A stretch of DNA of 64,000 bases from Chryseobacterium aahli (GTDB taxonomy: Bacteria; Bacteroidota; Bacteroidia; Flavobacteriales; Weeksellaceae), in NCBI RefSeq assembly GCF_022699665.1, contig NZ_JALDNB010000009.1, positions 62,001-126,000 of the forward strand, in the 5' to 3' direction. The notes beneath the pieces are model-generated. The model was given only the letters and a program-made list of their open reading frames with translations. It ran no database searches and was not told where the DNA came from. Below, in pieces: positions 52,618 to 61,255 of this stretch. The position numbers and the translations under genes are program-made. Every line of letters starts with the position of its first letter. The first letter of the stretch is position 1.

Positions 52618-53673
52618 TTAATCTATTTTCTTAACAACCGCTTTCTCAGCTTCTTTACGGCTACCGTCGAAACCATCAACTCCACTTACCGTTGTATATT
52701 TCAAGACGAATTTTTTACCCGGATTTAATCTATTGTAAACACTCTGACACATTAAAGTTGCCTCGTGGAAACCACAAAGAATCAACTTCAATTTCCCGGG
52801 ATACGTGTTGATATCACCGATTGCGTAGATTCCTTCAATATTGGTTTGGTAATCTAAAGCATTGTTCACAACGATTGCATTTTTTTCGATATTCAAACCC
52901 CATTGAGCAATTTCTCCCAACTTTGGAGTCAGCCCGAATAACGGAATGAAATAATCTGTTTCAATATCTACCGGTTCTTCTCCGTCTCTTACAACAGTGA
53001 TCGCTTCTATTTTCCCGTCACCTTTGATGGCCGTAACTTCTGCTGGAGTAATTAATTTAATTTTACCCTGATTCTTTAAGTCCTGAACTTTTTCTACAGA
53101 ATCTAAAGCTCCACGGAATTCGTTTCTTCTGTGAATCAACGTTACTTCACTTGCTACATTGGATAAGAAAACGCTCCAGTCTAAGGCAGAATCTCCACCT
53201 CCTGCGATCACTACTTTTTTATTTCTGAAATGTTCAGGTTCTTTTACGAAATATTCCAGACCTTTTTCTTCGTAGTCAGCCACATTATCCATCGTTGGTT
53301 TTCTTGGTTCGAAAGTTCCTAAACCTCCAGCAATTGCGATAGCTTTACATCTGTGAACAGTTCCTTTATTGGTTACTACTTCAAACCATTCATCGTCTAC
53401 TTTAGTATAAGAAATTGCTGTTTCACCCAAAGTGAATCCCGGCTGAAACTGTTTGATCTGCTCCATTAAATTATCTACTAACTCCCCTGCATTTACAGAC
53501 GGATAACCAGGAATATCAAAAATCGGTTTCTTAGGATACAACTCTGCCAATTGACCTCCAGGCTGAGGAAGTGCATCGATGATGTGGCATTTCATTTTAA
53601 GCAAACCTGCTTCAAATACAGCAAAAAGTCCGGTTGGTCCAGCTCCGATAATTAATATATCTGTAGTAATCAT
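52618..53673 (-). CDS. Ferredoxin-NADP reductase, thioredoxin-reductase-like type
   Basis: The 351-residue flavoprotein has two dinucleotide folds: TDILIIGAGPTGLFAVFEAGLL for FAD and VVIAGGGDSALDWSVFL for NAD(P)H, with ATPs at the C-terminus (GIYAIGDINTYPGK). The redox Cys pair of thioredoxin reductase is absent, which matches YumC-type ferredoxin-NADP reductases. A -7 box TAAATTTG lies at 53705-53712 on the minus strand. It pairs with the downstream ferredoxin. Confidence 0.92.
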   Translation of the reverse strand: MITTDILIIGAGPTGLFAVFEAGLLKMKCHIIDALPQPGGQLAELYPKKPIFDIPGYPSVNAGELVDNLMEQIKQFQPGFTLGETAISYTKVDDEWFEVVTNKGTVHRCKAIAIAGGLGTFEPRKPTMDNVADYEEKGLEYFVKEPEHFRNKKVVIAGGGDSALDWSVFLSNVASEVTLIHRRNEFRGALDSVEKVQDLKNQGKIKLITPAEVTAIKGDGKIEAITVVRDGEEPVDIETDYFIPLFGLTPKLGEIAQWGLNIEKNAIVVNNALDYQTNIEGIYAIGDINTYPGKLKLILCGFHEATLMCQSVYNRLNPGKKFVLKYTTVSGVDGFDGSRKEAEKAVVKKID

Positions 53674-53827
53674 AATATGATGATAATTTAATTGTATGTA
53701 ACTGCAAATTTACTAATTTTAATGCGAAGCATATTTAATCGAACTTAAATAAAAAACTGAGATTTATCAAATCTCGTACTTAAGAAAACTGCAATTTATT
53801 TGGCAGTGTTTTTGTAAAATTTATAAC

Positions 53828-54598
53828 ATGAAGAATTTTTTTAATATTATAGCAATATTTGCTTTCTTTTTCAGCTATTCTCAAATCACTAATATTGCGA
53901 ATGGCGAATCGATTACATTGCGAATTCATTATGGATTTTTAAATGCCGGAAGTGCTAATTTATCTGCACGCACCACCAATTTCCAGGGAGCACAACATCT
54001 TTATGTGAGAGGAACAGGACAAACCACAGGTGCTGTAAAAGCTTTCTTTAAAGTGGAAGACGTGTATGAGAGCTACATCAACATGGCAACAGAACTGCCT
54101 ACTTACTATGTAAGAAATGTGAAGGAAGGAAGTTACTCGCAGCATTTGCAAACGGTTTTTAATCATGATAATCAAACGTTGCTCTTAACAGATAAGAAAA
54201 ATCCTGCTAATGGAGTGAAAACCATAAAATCTGTGAAAGGCGTGCAAGATATGCTTTCATGTTTTTATTTTTTGAGAAGTAAAACCCCTGCAGAACTCAA
54301 AACCGGAACTATTTTTAATATGAATGTTTGGATTGATGACGAGATGTTTCCTTTTCAGCTAAAGGTTGTAGGAACAGAAAATTTAAAGACAAAATTCGGA
54401 ACAATAAATGCACTGAAAATTATTCCGTCTGTAAAAAGCGGAAGAGTTTTTAAAGAAAAAGAAGGCGTGACGATGTGGGTTTCTAATGATAACAATCACA
54501 TTCCTTTACTCTTGAAAGCGGAATTGGCTGTGGGATCATTAAAAGCCAGTATTGATGATTATAAAAATGTAAAATATCCTCTGAAGTTTTCTAAATAA
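53828..54598 (+). CDS. DUF3108 exported protein
   Basis: The 256-residue protein has a signal peptide (1-19, ending FFFSYSQ) and the DUF3108 beta pattern: LRIHYGFLNAGSANLSA, HLYVRGTGQTTGAVKAFFKVEDVYES, then NALKIIPSVKSGRVFKEKEG and MWVSNDNNHIPLLLKAE. The fold resembles lipoprotein-sorting proteins of the outer envelope. The function is not known. A clear terminator follows. Confidence 0.9.
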   Translation: MKNFFNIIAIFAFFFSYSQITNIANGESITLRIHYGFLNAGSANLSARTTNFQGAQHLYVRGTGQTTGAVKAFFKVEDVYESYINMATELPTYYVRNVKEGSYSQHLQTVFNHDNQTLLLTDKKNPANGVKTIKSVKGVQDMLSCFYFLRSKTPAELKTGTIFNMNVWIDDEMFPFQLKVVGTENLKTKFGTINALKIIPSVKSGRVFKEKEGVTMWVSNDNNHIPLLLKAELAVGSLKASIDDYKNVKYPLKFSK

Positions 54599-54622
54599 TC
54601 TGAAATCATATCAAAAAAAAGT

Positions 54623-54655
54623 AAGCCAAAGCAAAAAATATCGCTTTGGCTTTTT
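54623..54655 (+). terminator. Terminator of the DUF3108 gene
   Basis: AGCCAAAGC (54624-54632) pairs with GCTTTGGCT (54643-54651), then T. Confidence 0.85.
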
Positions 54656-54730
54656 CCTGTATCGGTAACAAGCTTTGCAGTTTGTAATTATACTAAGGAT
54701 TCATCATTCGTGTTTTAGAAACTTTTTCTC

Positions 54731-54815
54731 AATTTGTGTTTTAGTTTTTTTTTAGTATCTCATACAGAGCCTTTCGACTCTGCATGGCGATACTTTATTT
54801 TTTCATCATTAGTGT
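54731..54815 (+). repeat. Hairpin repeat, copy 1
   Basis: Core 54755-54793: GTATC, then CAGAGCC-TTTC-GACTCTG, then GATAC, giving a nested stem; T-rich DNA follows. Flanked by ATTTGTGTTT and CATCATTAGTG motifs. One base of the stem differs from copy 2 (A/G at 54777). Confidence 0.7.
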
Positions 54816-54860
54816 TACTTGATATAAAAAATCATCATTTGCGGCTTCTAAGCCATCATG

Positions 54861-54945
54861 AATTTGTGTTTCATTTTTTAGTATCTCATACAGAGCCTTT
54901 CGGCTCTGCATTTTGATACTTTTTTTTCATCACTTGTGTTTCATT
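54861..54945 (+). repeat. Hairpin repeat, copy 2
   Basis: Core 54881-54919 has the same nested layout with a perfect CAGAGCC-TTTC-GGCTCTG stem and the outer GTATC/GATAC pair, then eight T. It lies 126 bases after copy 1. Confidence 0.75.
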
Positions 54946-55190
54946 CTGAAGTTTGAAATCATCATTTGTGTTTTTTGAACCAAACCTCACATTATTTTTC
55001 GGATATGATTATATAATCGATTATCTTGATACAAAAATACCAACATATTGAAATACAATTAGCATAAATAGCTTAGATATACATCGATAAGTCTGTAGAT
55101 ATTTATCTACAAAAAACAGAATCGTTGATGATTCTGTTGATAATTTATCGTAAAAATGAGTGGCAAGTAGTAAGTGAAATTTTAAAATTA

Positions 55191-55832
55191 TCAATTATTT
55201 TTGATCAATTCAATAAGCTCAACAATATTTTCAATTTCCAGCTTTTCAAAAATTCTCTTTTTGATGGTGCTGATGGTATTTTGTTTTACATCTAATTTAT
55301 TAGCAATTTCAAGATTACCAAAACCTTCGGCGTACAATTCTGCAATCTGAAATTCTCTTTCCGTTAAGCGTGACAATGGGTTTGCTCCTTTTGGATTGCG
55401 CAAAGAATTCAACAATAAACTTTGCGTTAGCGGAGAAATATATTCCCCGTACTGCAGCATTTTTCGCAACGCATTTTCTATCTCATCCTCTTCACTCATT
55501 TTGCTAAGAAACCCGTTAGCACCAGCGTTGATGTATTTTAATGATTGCATATTTTCGTCAATTCCCGTAAAAACCAGAATTTTAATTTTTGGTCTTATCT
55601 TTTTGATCTCCGGTAAAATCGTAAGGCTGTTTCCATCAGGAAAATGAGCATCGATGATTGCAATATCAATTTCATTAGTTTTCACCGATTCCAAAGCCTG
55701 CTGAAGATTAGATGCCTGAAAAATCTTACTGTCTGGAGAAATATCTTCTATCACAAACAAAAGCCCCTGCCTAATCAGGCTATGATCGTCTGCAAGTAAA
55801 AAAGTGATTGGCTTTTGATCTGACAAACTCAT
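55191..55832 (-). CDS. LuxR/NarL-type response regulator
   Basis: The 213-residue regulator has a complete receiver: D15-D16, phospho-acceptor D61 (IAIIDAHFPDG), Thr and Lys (FLSKMSEED), and a C-terminal LuxR helix-turn-helix (LTEREFQIAELYAEGFGNLE, key VKQNTISTIKKRI). Its ATG overlaps the stop of the histidine-kinase gene by 4 bases, so they form a translationally coupled pair. Targets are unknown. Confidence 0.94.
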   Translation of the reverse strand: MSLSDQKPITFLLADDHSLIRQGLLFVIEDISPDSKIFQASNLQQALESVKTNEIDIAIIDAHFPDGNSLTILPEIKKIRPKIKILVFTGIDENMQSLKYINAGANGFLSKMSEEDEIENALRKMLQYGEYISPLTQSLLLNSLRNPKGANPLSRLTEREFQIAELYAEGFGNLEIANKLDVKQNTISTIKKRIFEKLEIENIVELIELIKNN

Positions 55833-57547
55833 TGATTCAGTTTTAAATTAATAACAAAAGAAACCGTCGTTCCTTCATTCTGCTCGCTGGTTACAGAAAT
55901 ATTCCCACCATACAATTCTACAATTTCCTTACACAAACTCAGTCCCAAACCAGCTCCGAGATTTTCTACCTCATTAGACAATACACCTTGATAATAAGGT
56001 TCAAATATTTTTTCCAAATCAGATTTTGAAATTCCTGCACCAGTGTCACTTATTTTAGTGGTTAAAGTCACGGTATTTTCATCTGTTTTTTCTGCGGAAG
56101 TATCAACACTGATTTGCCCGTTCTCTGTAAACTTATTGGCATTCCCCAGAATATTCATAAAAACCTGATTGATTTTAGTATTATCAGAAAAAACGACAAT
56201 ATTCGGATCAATATTTTCCAGAACAATAAACTTGTTGTTTCTGGTTTCTATGTAAGGATCAATCGAAGTTAAGATCGATGTAATTTCATTTTTAAGATTA
56301 AAAACTACAGGAATCAGTTTATTTTCAACGTGTTGATTTTTGGTATACTCCAAAATTTGATTGGCCTGCATCAGTAAAGTGTTATTGGTAAAGCTTATTG
56401 ACTTTAAATATTCTTTAATGCTTTCGTCAGTTGTCTTTTTATTGATTCTGTTGATGAAAATTCCAATAATTTTCAAAGGAGATCTCAATTCATGACTGAG
56501 CATTCCTAAAATTCTGTTTTTAAAATTCAGGTTTTCACTGATTTGTTTATTGGCAGCATTCAATTTTCTTTCATATATAAAAGCAATTCTTGTAAAATAC
56601 ATGATTAAAATGGAGACGATGAACATCAAAACCATTAATCCCAATACCAGATATCTTCTGATTTTGCTGCTCTCAGAATTTTGGTCGGCATATTCTTTTT
56701 CTAAGTCTGCTTTAGAATCTTTCACAGCAAACTCATAAATACTCATCAACTGATTGCTGTAAATCAAAAGATTACTAAATGTTGTATAAAATTTACCGCT
56801 GCTATCGTTATTTTTGGTTACGTTAAGCTGTATTTTTTGAATTTCCTTTGAATAATGATTGTTAATAGAATTTACAATACTATCCACTTCTCCTTTAATC
56901 GTGGGAACATCCAATGGCTTACCACTTTTCACGGTAACTACCACACTGTCTTTACGCACATTTTCTTTTCCGGATATTGCATCGCCTAAACGACCAAACA
57001 AACCTTTTTTCTTTAAAGTATCAGAAAATGTTTTAGTCTGAACCTCAAACTTGTCAAAATCATAATTTAGATTATACTTCGTAGCTTTTGGTAAGTCATC
57101 ACGTACTCTGAAATTTGATTTGGCAGAAAACTGATAGGTAGAATCTACCAATAGTTTCAAGTCTTTTGTTTCTCCGGTATCTCTCTTATGTGAAGCTAAA
57201 ATCTTTTTAAGTCTCGGATTTTGATATTTAAAATGATTGATACTGTCTAAATTTTTGGTAAGCTTGTTGACAGAGCTGAAGTAAGATTCCAAAAACTGCT
57301 TATCCTCACTCATCACATATTTCTGGAAAAAATCCTGAGCATTGATCAGTTCTTTTCTAGAATCATCGGTAAGATTCTCAAGCTGGTGAACTTCTTTGAT
57401 TTGTTTCTCAATGAAAGTCAAATTTTTATTATTAACAAACTCGTTATAAAAAAATCCAGCTATGATACACTGTATTAGCAAAATGCAAAAAATAAGAGAA
57501 TATTGCACAACTTTTCTCAATCTGAAACTCATTGATTTTCTAATCAT
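55829..57547 (-). CDS. Membrane sensor histidine kinase
   Basis: The 572-residue kinase has a first membrane helix (about 12-34, YSLIFCILLIQCIIAGFFYN), a long periplasmic part (about 35-295) with charged and helical segments, a second helix (about 297-318), HisKA with His in LGMLSHELRSPLKII, and a HATPase domain ending GLGLSLCKEIVELYGG. It responds to an envelope signal and drives the downstream LuxR regulator. Nothing in the sensor region identifies the ligand. Confidence 0.93.
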   Translation of the reverse strand: MIRKSMSFRLRKVVQYSLIFCILLIQCIIAGFFYNEFVNNKNLTFIEKQIKEVHQLENLTDDSRKELINAQDFFQKYVMSEDKQFLESYFSSVNKLTKNLDSINHFKYQNPRLKKILASHKRDTGETKDLKLLVDSTYQFSAKSNFRVRDDLPKATKYNLNYDFDKFEVQTKTFSDTLKKKGLFGRLGDAISGKENVRKDSVVVTVKSGKPLDVPTIKGEVDSIVNSINNHYSKEIQKIQLNVTKNNDSSGKFYTTFSNLLIYSNQLMSIYEFAVKDSKADLEKEYADQNSESSKIRRYLVLGLMVLMFIVSILIMYFTRIAFIYERKLNAANKQISENLNFKNRILGMLSHELRSPLKIIGIFINRINKKTTDESIKEYLKSISFTNNTLLMQANQILEYTKNQHVENKLIPVVFNLKNEITSILTSIDPYIETRNNKFIVLENIDPNIVVFSDNTKINQVFMNILGNANKFTENGQISVDTSAEKTDENTVTLTTKISDTGAGISKSDLEKIFEPYYQGVLSNEVENLGAGLGLSLCKEIVELYGGNISVTSEQNEGTTVSFVINLKLNQ

Positions 57548-57574
57548 TCTTGTGTGTAATTATCGTATAAATTT

Positions 57575-57610
57575 AATAAAAAATCCTGTAAAAACTTAAT
57601 TTACAGGATT
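57575..57610 (-). terminator. pheS terminator
   Basis: AATCCTGTAA (57582-57591) pairs with TTACAGGATT (57601-57610), followed by T on the minus strand. Confidence 0.75.
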
Positions 57611-57635
57611 TGAATTTATTTTAATTATAAATTGA

Positions 57636-58646
57636 TTATAATGACTTAAATTGTTCTAGTGTTCTAATGTCGTTTTCGAAGAACATCCTGATGTCGCTCA
57701 TTTGGTAAAGAAGCATTGTAATTCTTTCAATACCCATTCCGAAAGCATAACCGGAATATTTTTCAGAATCGATATTTACGTTTTTCAAAACTGCAGGATC
57801 TACCATTCCGCAGCCCATAATTTCCAGCCAACCCGTTCCTTTTGTGATTCTGTAATCTGTTTCAGAGTTTAATCCCCAATACACATCAATCTCTGCACTA
57901 GGCTCTGTAAAAGGAAAATATGAAGGTCTCATTCTGATTTTTGACTTTCCGAAAAGCTCTGTTGTAAAAAACTGAATAGTCTGCTTCAAATCTGCAAAAC
58001 TCACTTTCTCATCAATATATAAACCTTCAATCTGATGGAAAATACAGTGCGAACGTGAAGAAACTGCTTCATTTCTAAACACTCTTCCCGGAGACAAAAT
58101 TCTGATCGGCGGCTGATTTTCTTCCATGTAACGAATCTGAACCGATGATGTATGTGTTCTCAACAAAATATCAGGATTCTGCTCGATGAAAAAAGTATCC
58201 TGCATATCTCTCGCCGGGTGATATTCTGGTAAGTTTAATGCCGTGAAGTTGTGCCAATCGTCTTCAATTTCAGGTCCGTCTGCTACAGCAAAACCGATCG
58301 ATTTAAAAATATCGATAATTCTGTTCTTCACGATATTAATCGGATGTCTTGAACCCAATTCTAAAGGAAAAGCGGGTCTTGTAAGGTCTTCTTTTTCAAG
58401 AATTATAGAAGACTCAGAAGATGCTTTAAAATCTTCCAACTTGGCAGCCACAGCTTGCTTCAAAGAATTGATTTTTTGTCCAAAATCTTTTTTCTGGTCA
58501 TTCGGAACGGTCTTTAATGATTCATAAAAATCATTTAAAACTCCTTTTTTACCATTATACTTGATTCTGAAGTTCTCAATCTCATCTTTGGATGTTGCGC
58601 TGAAGCCGTTTACTTCGATTAGTAATTCTTCTATCTTTTCTGTCAT
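57636..58646 (-). CDS. pheS: Phenylalanine-tRNA ligase alpha subunit
   Basis: This 336-residue class II synthetase subunit has an N-terminal coiled coil that contacts tRNA, and class II motifs: [13 protein letters not shown] (motif 1 region), [37 protein letters not shown] (motif 2) and [11 protein letters not shown] (motif 3). It acts as an alpha2beta2 enzyme with PheT, which is not in this window. A -7 box TATTTTTG lies at 58675-58682 on the minus strand, 28 nt before the ATG. Confidence 0.97.
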   Translation of the reverse strand: MTEKIEELLIEVNGFSATSKDEIENFRIKYNGKKGVLNDFYESLKTVPNDQKKDFGQKINSLKQAVAAKLEDFKASSESSIILEKEDLTRPAFPLELGSRHPINIVKNRIIDIFKSIGFAVADGPEIEDDWHNFTALNLPEYHPARDMQDTFFIEQNPDILLRTHTSSVQIRYMEENQPPIRILSPGRVFRNEAVSSRSHCIFHQIEGLYIDEKVSFADLKQTIQFFTTELFGKSKIRMRPSYFPFTEPSAEIDVYWGLNSETDYRITKGTGWLEIMGCGMVDPAVLKNVNIDSEKYSGYAFGMGIERITMLLYQMSDIRMFFENDIRTLEQFKSL

Positions 58647-58716
58647 TGTTTTAACCCTTTCAAAAATGTATCTGCAAAAATAAGGTTTTCCAATTAAAAA
58701 AGTTTTGAATTTATCA

Positions 58717-58747
58717 TAAAAAAACTGTCTTTTTACAGAGACAGTTT
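58717..58747 (-). terminator. YceI gene terminator
   Basis: AAACTGTCT (58722-58730) pairs with AGACAGTTT (58739-58747) and the minus strand then runs into T. Confidence 0.75.
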
Positions 58748-58773
58748 AATTTGGTTTATTTAGTATTAAATAA

Positions 58774-59433
58774 TTATTTCTTTTCTAAGGCTTTCACATT
58801 AATCTGAAGACTTACCTCATCTTTAATCACGCCATTCTCAGCAGGACTTTGAAATTTCACCCCAAATTCTTCCCTCATAATATCCTTCGGCTCTGTCGCA
58901 ATGCTTACAACACCTTCGTTTATCGAAACATTTGCTTTAAACTGGATAGGTTTAGAAATACCTTTTATCGTTAAATTACCATCTAAAAGCGTATTGTAAT
59001 CACCTTCTGCAGACGGAGTTACTTTAGTTATTTCGTAAGAAGATGTTGGGAATTTTTCTGTTTCGAAAAAATCTCCGCTCTTCAAATGACCATTTAATTT
59101 ATTTAATTGTTCTGCATTGTCTTTTAAATCAACAGAAGTTAAAGAATTCATATCTGTTACGAATTTTCCGCTTTCAAGTTTTCCATCTTTTACCGTAACG
59201 TCACCACTTTCAAAAGTAATCGTCCCGAAATGACTAGTATTTTCAGATTTAAAAACCTTATAACCCTTCCACTCTACCCTACTATTCAAAGTATCTAGCA
59301 CATATTGATTACCATCTTTTGTTGTCGTAACTTCAGTCCCTTCACTAGTCACAGGTTTTTCCTTCTGACATGAAACAAAAACGGCTGCTGCAAAAATCGC
59401 GGGAACTGCCAAGGAGAATAATTTTCTATGCAT
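58774..59433 (-). CDS. YceI-family lipoprotein
   Basis: The 219-residue protein has a lipoprotein signal (FVSCQKEK, Cys22) followed by a YceI lipocalin-like barrel: RVEWKGYKVFKSENTSHFG, then FVTDMNSLTS, EKFPTSSYEI, LTIKGISKPIQFKANVSI. YceI proteins bind polyisoprenoid-like lipids. A -7 box TAATTTTG (59456-59463, minus strand) lies 22 nt before the ATG. It is divergent from the ABC ATPase gene. Confidence 0.93.
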   Translation of the reverse strand: MHRKLFSLAVPAIFAAAVFVSCQKEKPVTSEGTEVTTTKDGNQYVLDTLNSRVEWKGYKVFKSENTSHFGTITFESGDVTVKDGKLESGKFVTDMNSLTSVDLKDNAEQLNKLNGHLKSGDFFETEKFPTSSYEITKVTPSAEGDYNTLLDGNLTIKGISKPIQFKANVSINEGVVSIATEPKDIMREEFGVKFQSPAENGVIKDEVSLQINVKALEKK

Positions 59434-59494
59434 GATTATAAATTTTAAGTCACTGCAAAATTACTAAAAATATGCCAGTGTTTTCTAAAAACCG

Positions 59495-59502
59495 TATTTT
59501 TG
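59495..59502 (+). promoter_or_regulatory. -7 box 4 nt before the ABC ATPase start
   Basis: TATTTTTG is followed by CCTA and ATG, the same spacing as at the NUDIX, HipA-like and recR genes. Confidence 0.5.
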
Positions 59503-59506
59503 CCTA

Positions 59507-60442
59507 ATGCTATTAGAGATAAACAATTTATATTTTTCGCATACATCAGAAAAACCTCTGTTCCAAAACTTTAACCTAAAATTAGGGGAAGGAAAAATAA
59601 TTGCGTTGGCAGGCGAAAGCGGTTGCGGAAAATCTACATTATTAAGTCTTATTTATGGACTTCTCAATTGGGAGCAAGGAGAAATTATATTTGAAGGCAC
59701 AAAATTGATGGGTCCAAAAGGAAATCTCGTTCCAGGAGAAGCTGAAATGAAGTTTGTAGCGCAGAATTTTGACTTGATGCCCTATGCGACCGTGGCTGAT
59801 AATGTGGGGAAGTTTCTTTCTAATATCAATTTAGCCAAGAAAAAAGAAACGGTCTATGAACTTTTAGAAGTTGTGGGATTGGTAGAATATGCCAATGTTT
59901 TACCTAAAAATTTAAGTGGTGGACAACAACAAAGAGTCGCCATCGCAAGAGCACTTTCAGTTTTACCTAAATTACTTTTACTGGACGAACCATTCAGTCA
60001 TCTCGATTATGCAAGAAAAATTGAACTTCGCGAAAAGCTTTTCAGATATGTAAAAGAAAAAAATATTTCGCTAATTATTTCTACTCACGAATTGCAGGAC
60101 ATTATTCCGTGGCTTGACCAGATTGTTATTTTGGAAAATGGTCGACTCATACAGAATGACCATCCGGAAGAAACCTACAAAAACCCTTACAACTCGTACG
60201 TTGCGAAACTTTTCGGCGAGGTCAATATTTTTACGGAATCTGAAATTAACGATTTTAGACTTTCAAATTTTGCGTATTACCCGCAACAGATACAAATTTC
60301 AGAAAATGGTTTGGATGCAGAAGTTATAGAAAGCAGATTCGGCGGAAATCACTATTGGAATAAAATTATTTCAAAAAATAAAGAACTCATTATCCAGACC
60401 AACGAAAAAATCGAAGGTTCATTGAAAATTTCATTCAAATAA
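59507..60442 (+). CDS. ABC transporter ATP-binding protein
   Basis: The 311-residue ATPase has Walker A GESGCGKST, Q-loop VAQNFD, signature LSGGQQQRVAIARAL, Walker B LLLLDEPFSHLD and switch His in STHELQD. The C-terminal 75 residues form a small beta region like the TOBE domain of importer ATPases (Fbp/Pot type). No permease gene lies beside it, so its membrane partners are encoded elsewhere. The substrate is unknown. Confidence 0.92.
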   Translation: MLLEINNLYFSHTSEKPLFQNFNLKLGEGKIIALAGESGCGKSTLLSLIYGLLNWEQGEIIFEGTKLMGPKGNLVPGEAEMKFVAQNFDLMPYATVADNVGKFLSNINLAKKKETVYELLEVVGLVEYANVLPKNLSGGQQQRVAIARALSVLPKLLLLDEPFSHLDYARKIELREKLFRYVKEKNISLIISTHELQDIIPWLDQIVILENGRLIQNDHPEETYKNPYNSYVAKLFGEVNIFTESEINDFRLSNFAYYPQQIQISENGLDAEVIESRFGGNHYWNKIISKNKELIIQTNEKIEGSLKISFK

Positions 60443-60534
60443 TTAACAATTCTTTAGCATCCTTAATGTTAATTTGTGGATAAATTAAACAGATTTATCT
60501 ATCTGATTTTCAATATTATTAATACATTTGAGTC

Positions 60535-60650
60535 AGCAACAACATAAGGAAACTTTTGGTTCAATTCTCTTCCGCCAAAATAGACTGAAATTAGCTTTCT
60601 CCTGCAATGAAGTCTTGGAAGTTTACACTGTCCAATCTTTTCCTTTTTTT
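60535..60650 (+). ncRNA. Structured small RNA, possible 6S-type RNA of Flavobacteriia
   Basis: About 115 bases with a promoter box TACATTTG (60523-60530) in front and a T run at the end. The ends pair (AAGGAAA with TTTCCTT; TTGG with CCAA), and inside them CTTCC (60569-60573) pairs with GGAAG (60617-60621) and AGACT (60582-60586) with AGTCT (60611-60615), with an 8-nt bulge between. This long interrupted rod with an open centre is the plan of 6S RNAs, and a flavobacterial 6S family (6S-Flavo) is known. The assignment is inferred from shape only. Confidence 0.5.
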
Positions 60651-60652
60651 AT

Positions 60653-60682
60653 GCAAAAAATGCGTCCGGATTAGAACGCATT
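60653..60682 (-). terminator. Terminator of the PhnA-like gene
   Basis: AATGCGT (60659-60665) pairs with ACGCATT (60676-60682), then T on the minus strand. Confidence 0.75.
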
Positions 60683-60704
60683 ATATATTATAAAAAAAAT
60701 ATTC

Positions 60705-61049
60705 TTAAGCCTTTTTCACAAATTCAGATTTCAAAGCCATAGAACCAAAACCATCAATCTTACAATCAATATTATGGTCGCTGTCTGGTCTTAAACGGAT
60801 ATTTTTCACTTTAGTTCCTGCTTTTACAGGTTTTGGAGCACCTTTTACCGGTAAATCTTTTACAACGACTACAGAATCTCCGTCTTGCAACTCATTTCCA
60901 TTAGCATCTAAAATCTTTCCTGAATTATCAGTTTCAGCAACCGCTTCTTTAGGATTCCATTCGTAAAAACACTGCGAGCAAACCATCAAATCATCCTGCT
61001 CATAAGTAAACTCCGAACTACATTTCGGACAAATAACTACGTCACTCAT
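60705..61049 (-). CDS. PhnA-like zinc-ribbon protein
   Basis: About 114 residues: a zinc ribbon with two CxxC pairs (ICPKCSSEF and VCSQCFYEW) and a small SH3-like beta domain ([31 protein letters not shown]). The family is named after PhnA, but a true phosphonoacetate hydrolase is a different protein. The role is unknown. A -7 box TACCTTTG (61065-61072, minus) lies inside the longer frame, so the ATG at 61049 is used rather than 61124. Confidence 0.9.
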   Translation of the reverse strand: MSDVVICPKCSSEFTYEQDDLMVCSQCFYEWNPKEAVAETDNSGKILDANGNELQDGDSVVVVKDLPVKGAPKPVKAGTKVKNIRLRPDSDHNIDCKIDGFGSMALKSEFVKKA

Positions 61050-61222
61050 ATTTTTAAATTTTTGCAAAGGTAATTTTTTTGAATTACAAGTTTCAAATTG
61101 AAATTTAAGTAAAAAGAAATTCATTTTATAAAAGATGAATTGAATGAATCCTCAAATTAAATCCAAAAACCCACACTAATATAACTCATACGTATAAACT
61201 CCTAACTCTCAACTTAAATTCG

Positions 61223-61230
61223 TATTTTTG
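61223..61230 (+). promoter_or_regulatory. -7 box of the methyltransferase gene
   Basis: TATTTTTG ends 25 nt before the ATG at 61256. Confidence 0.6.
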
Positions 61231-61255
61231 CAAGTTCAAACAGCATACTGCAACA

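Larger units (their letters stand above)
54599..55190. other. 592-base non-coding region with repeats
   Basis: It contains a terminator (54623-54655), two copies of a hairpin repeat (54731-54815 and 54861-54945), several short copies of an ATCATTTGTGTTT-like motif (for example 54701-54716, 54803-54817, 54928-54943, 54959-54974), and AT-rich DNA beyond 54990. No tRNA or gene was seen. Confidence 0.7.

Noticed and set aside
54734..54916. Open frame in the hairpin repeat region (60 codons)
   Set aside because: It crosses both repeat copies, is low in complexity and has no promoter or coding signature.
54731..54945. Possible CRISPR array at 54.7-54.9 kb
   Set aside because: Only two unequal copies with a nested hairpin and no spacers of constant length; no cas genes nearby.
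60705..61049. PhnA as a phosphonoacetate hydrolase
   Set aside because: The zinc-ribbon family shares the name only; no hydrolase motif is present.
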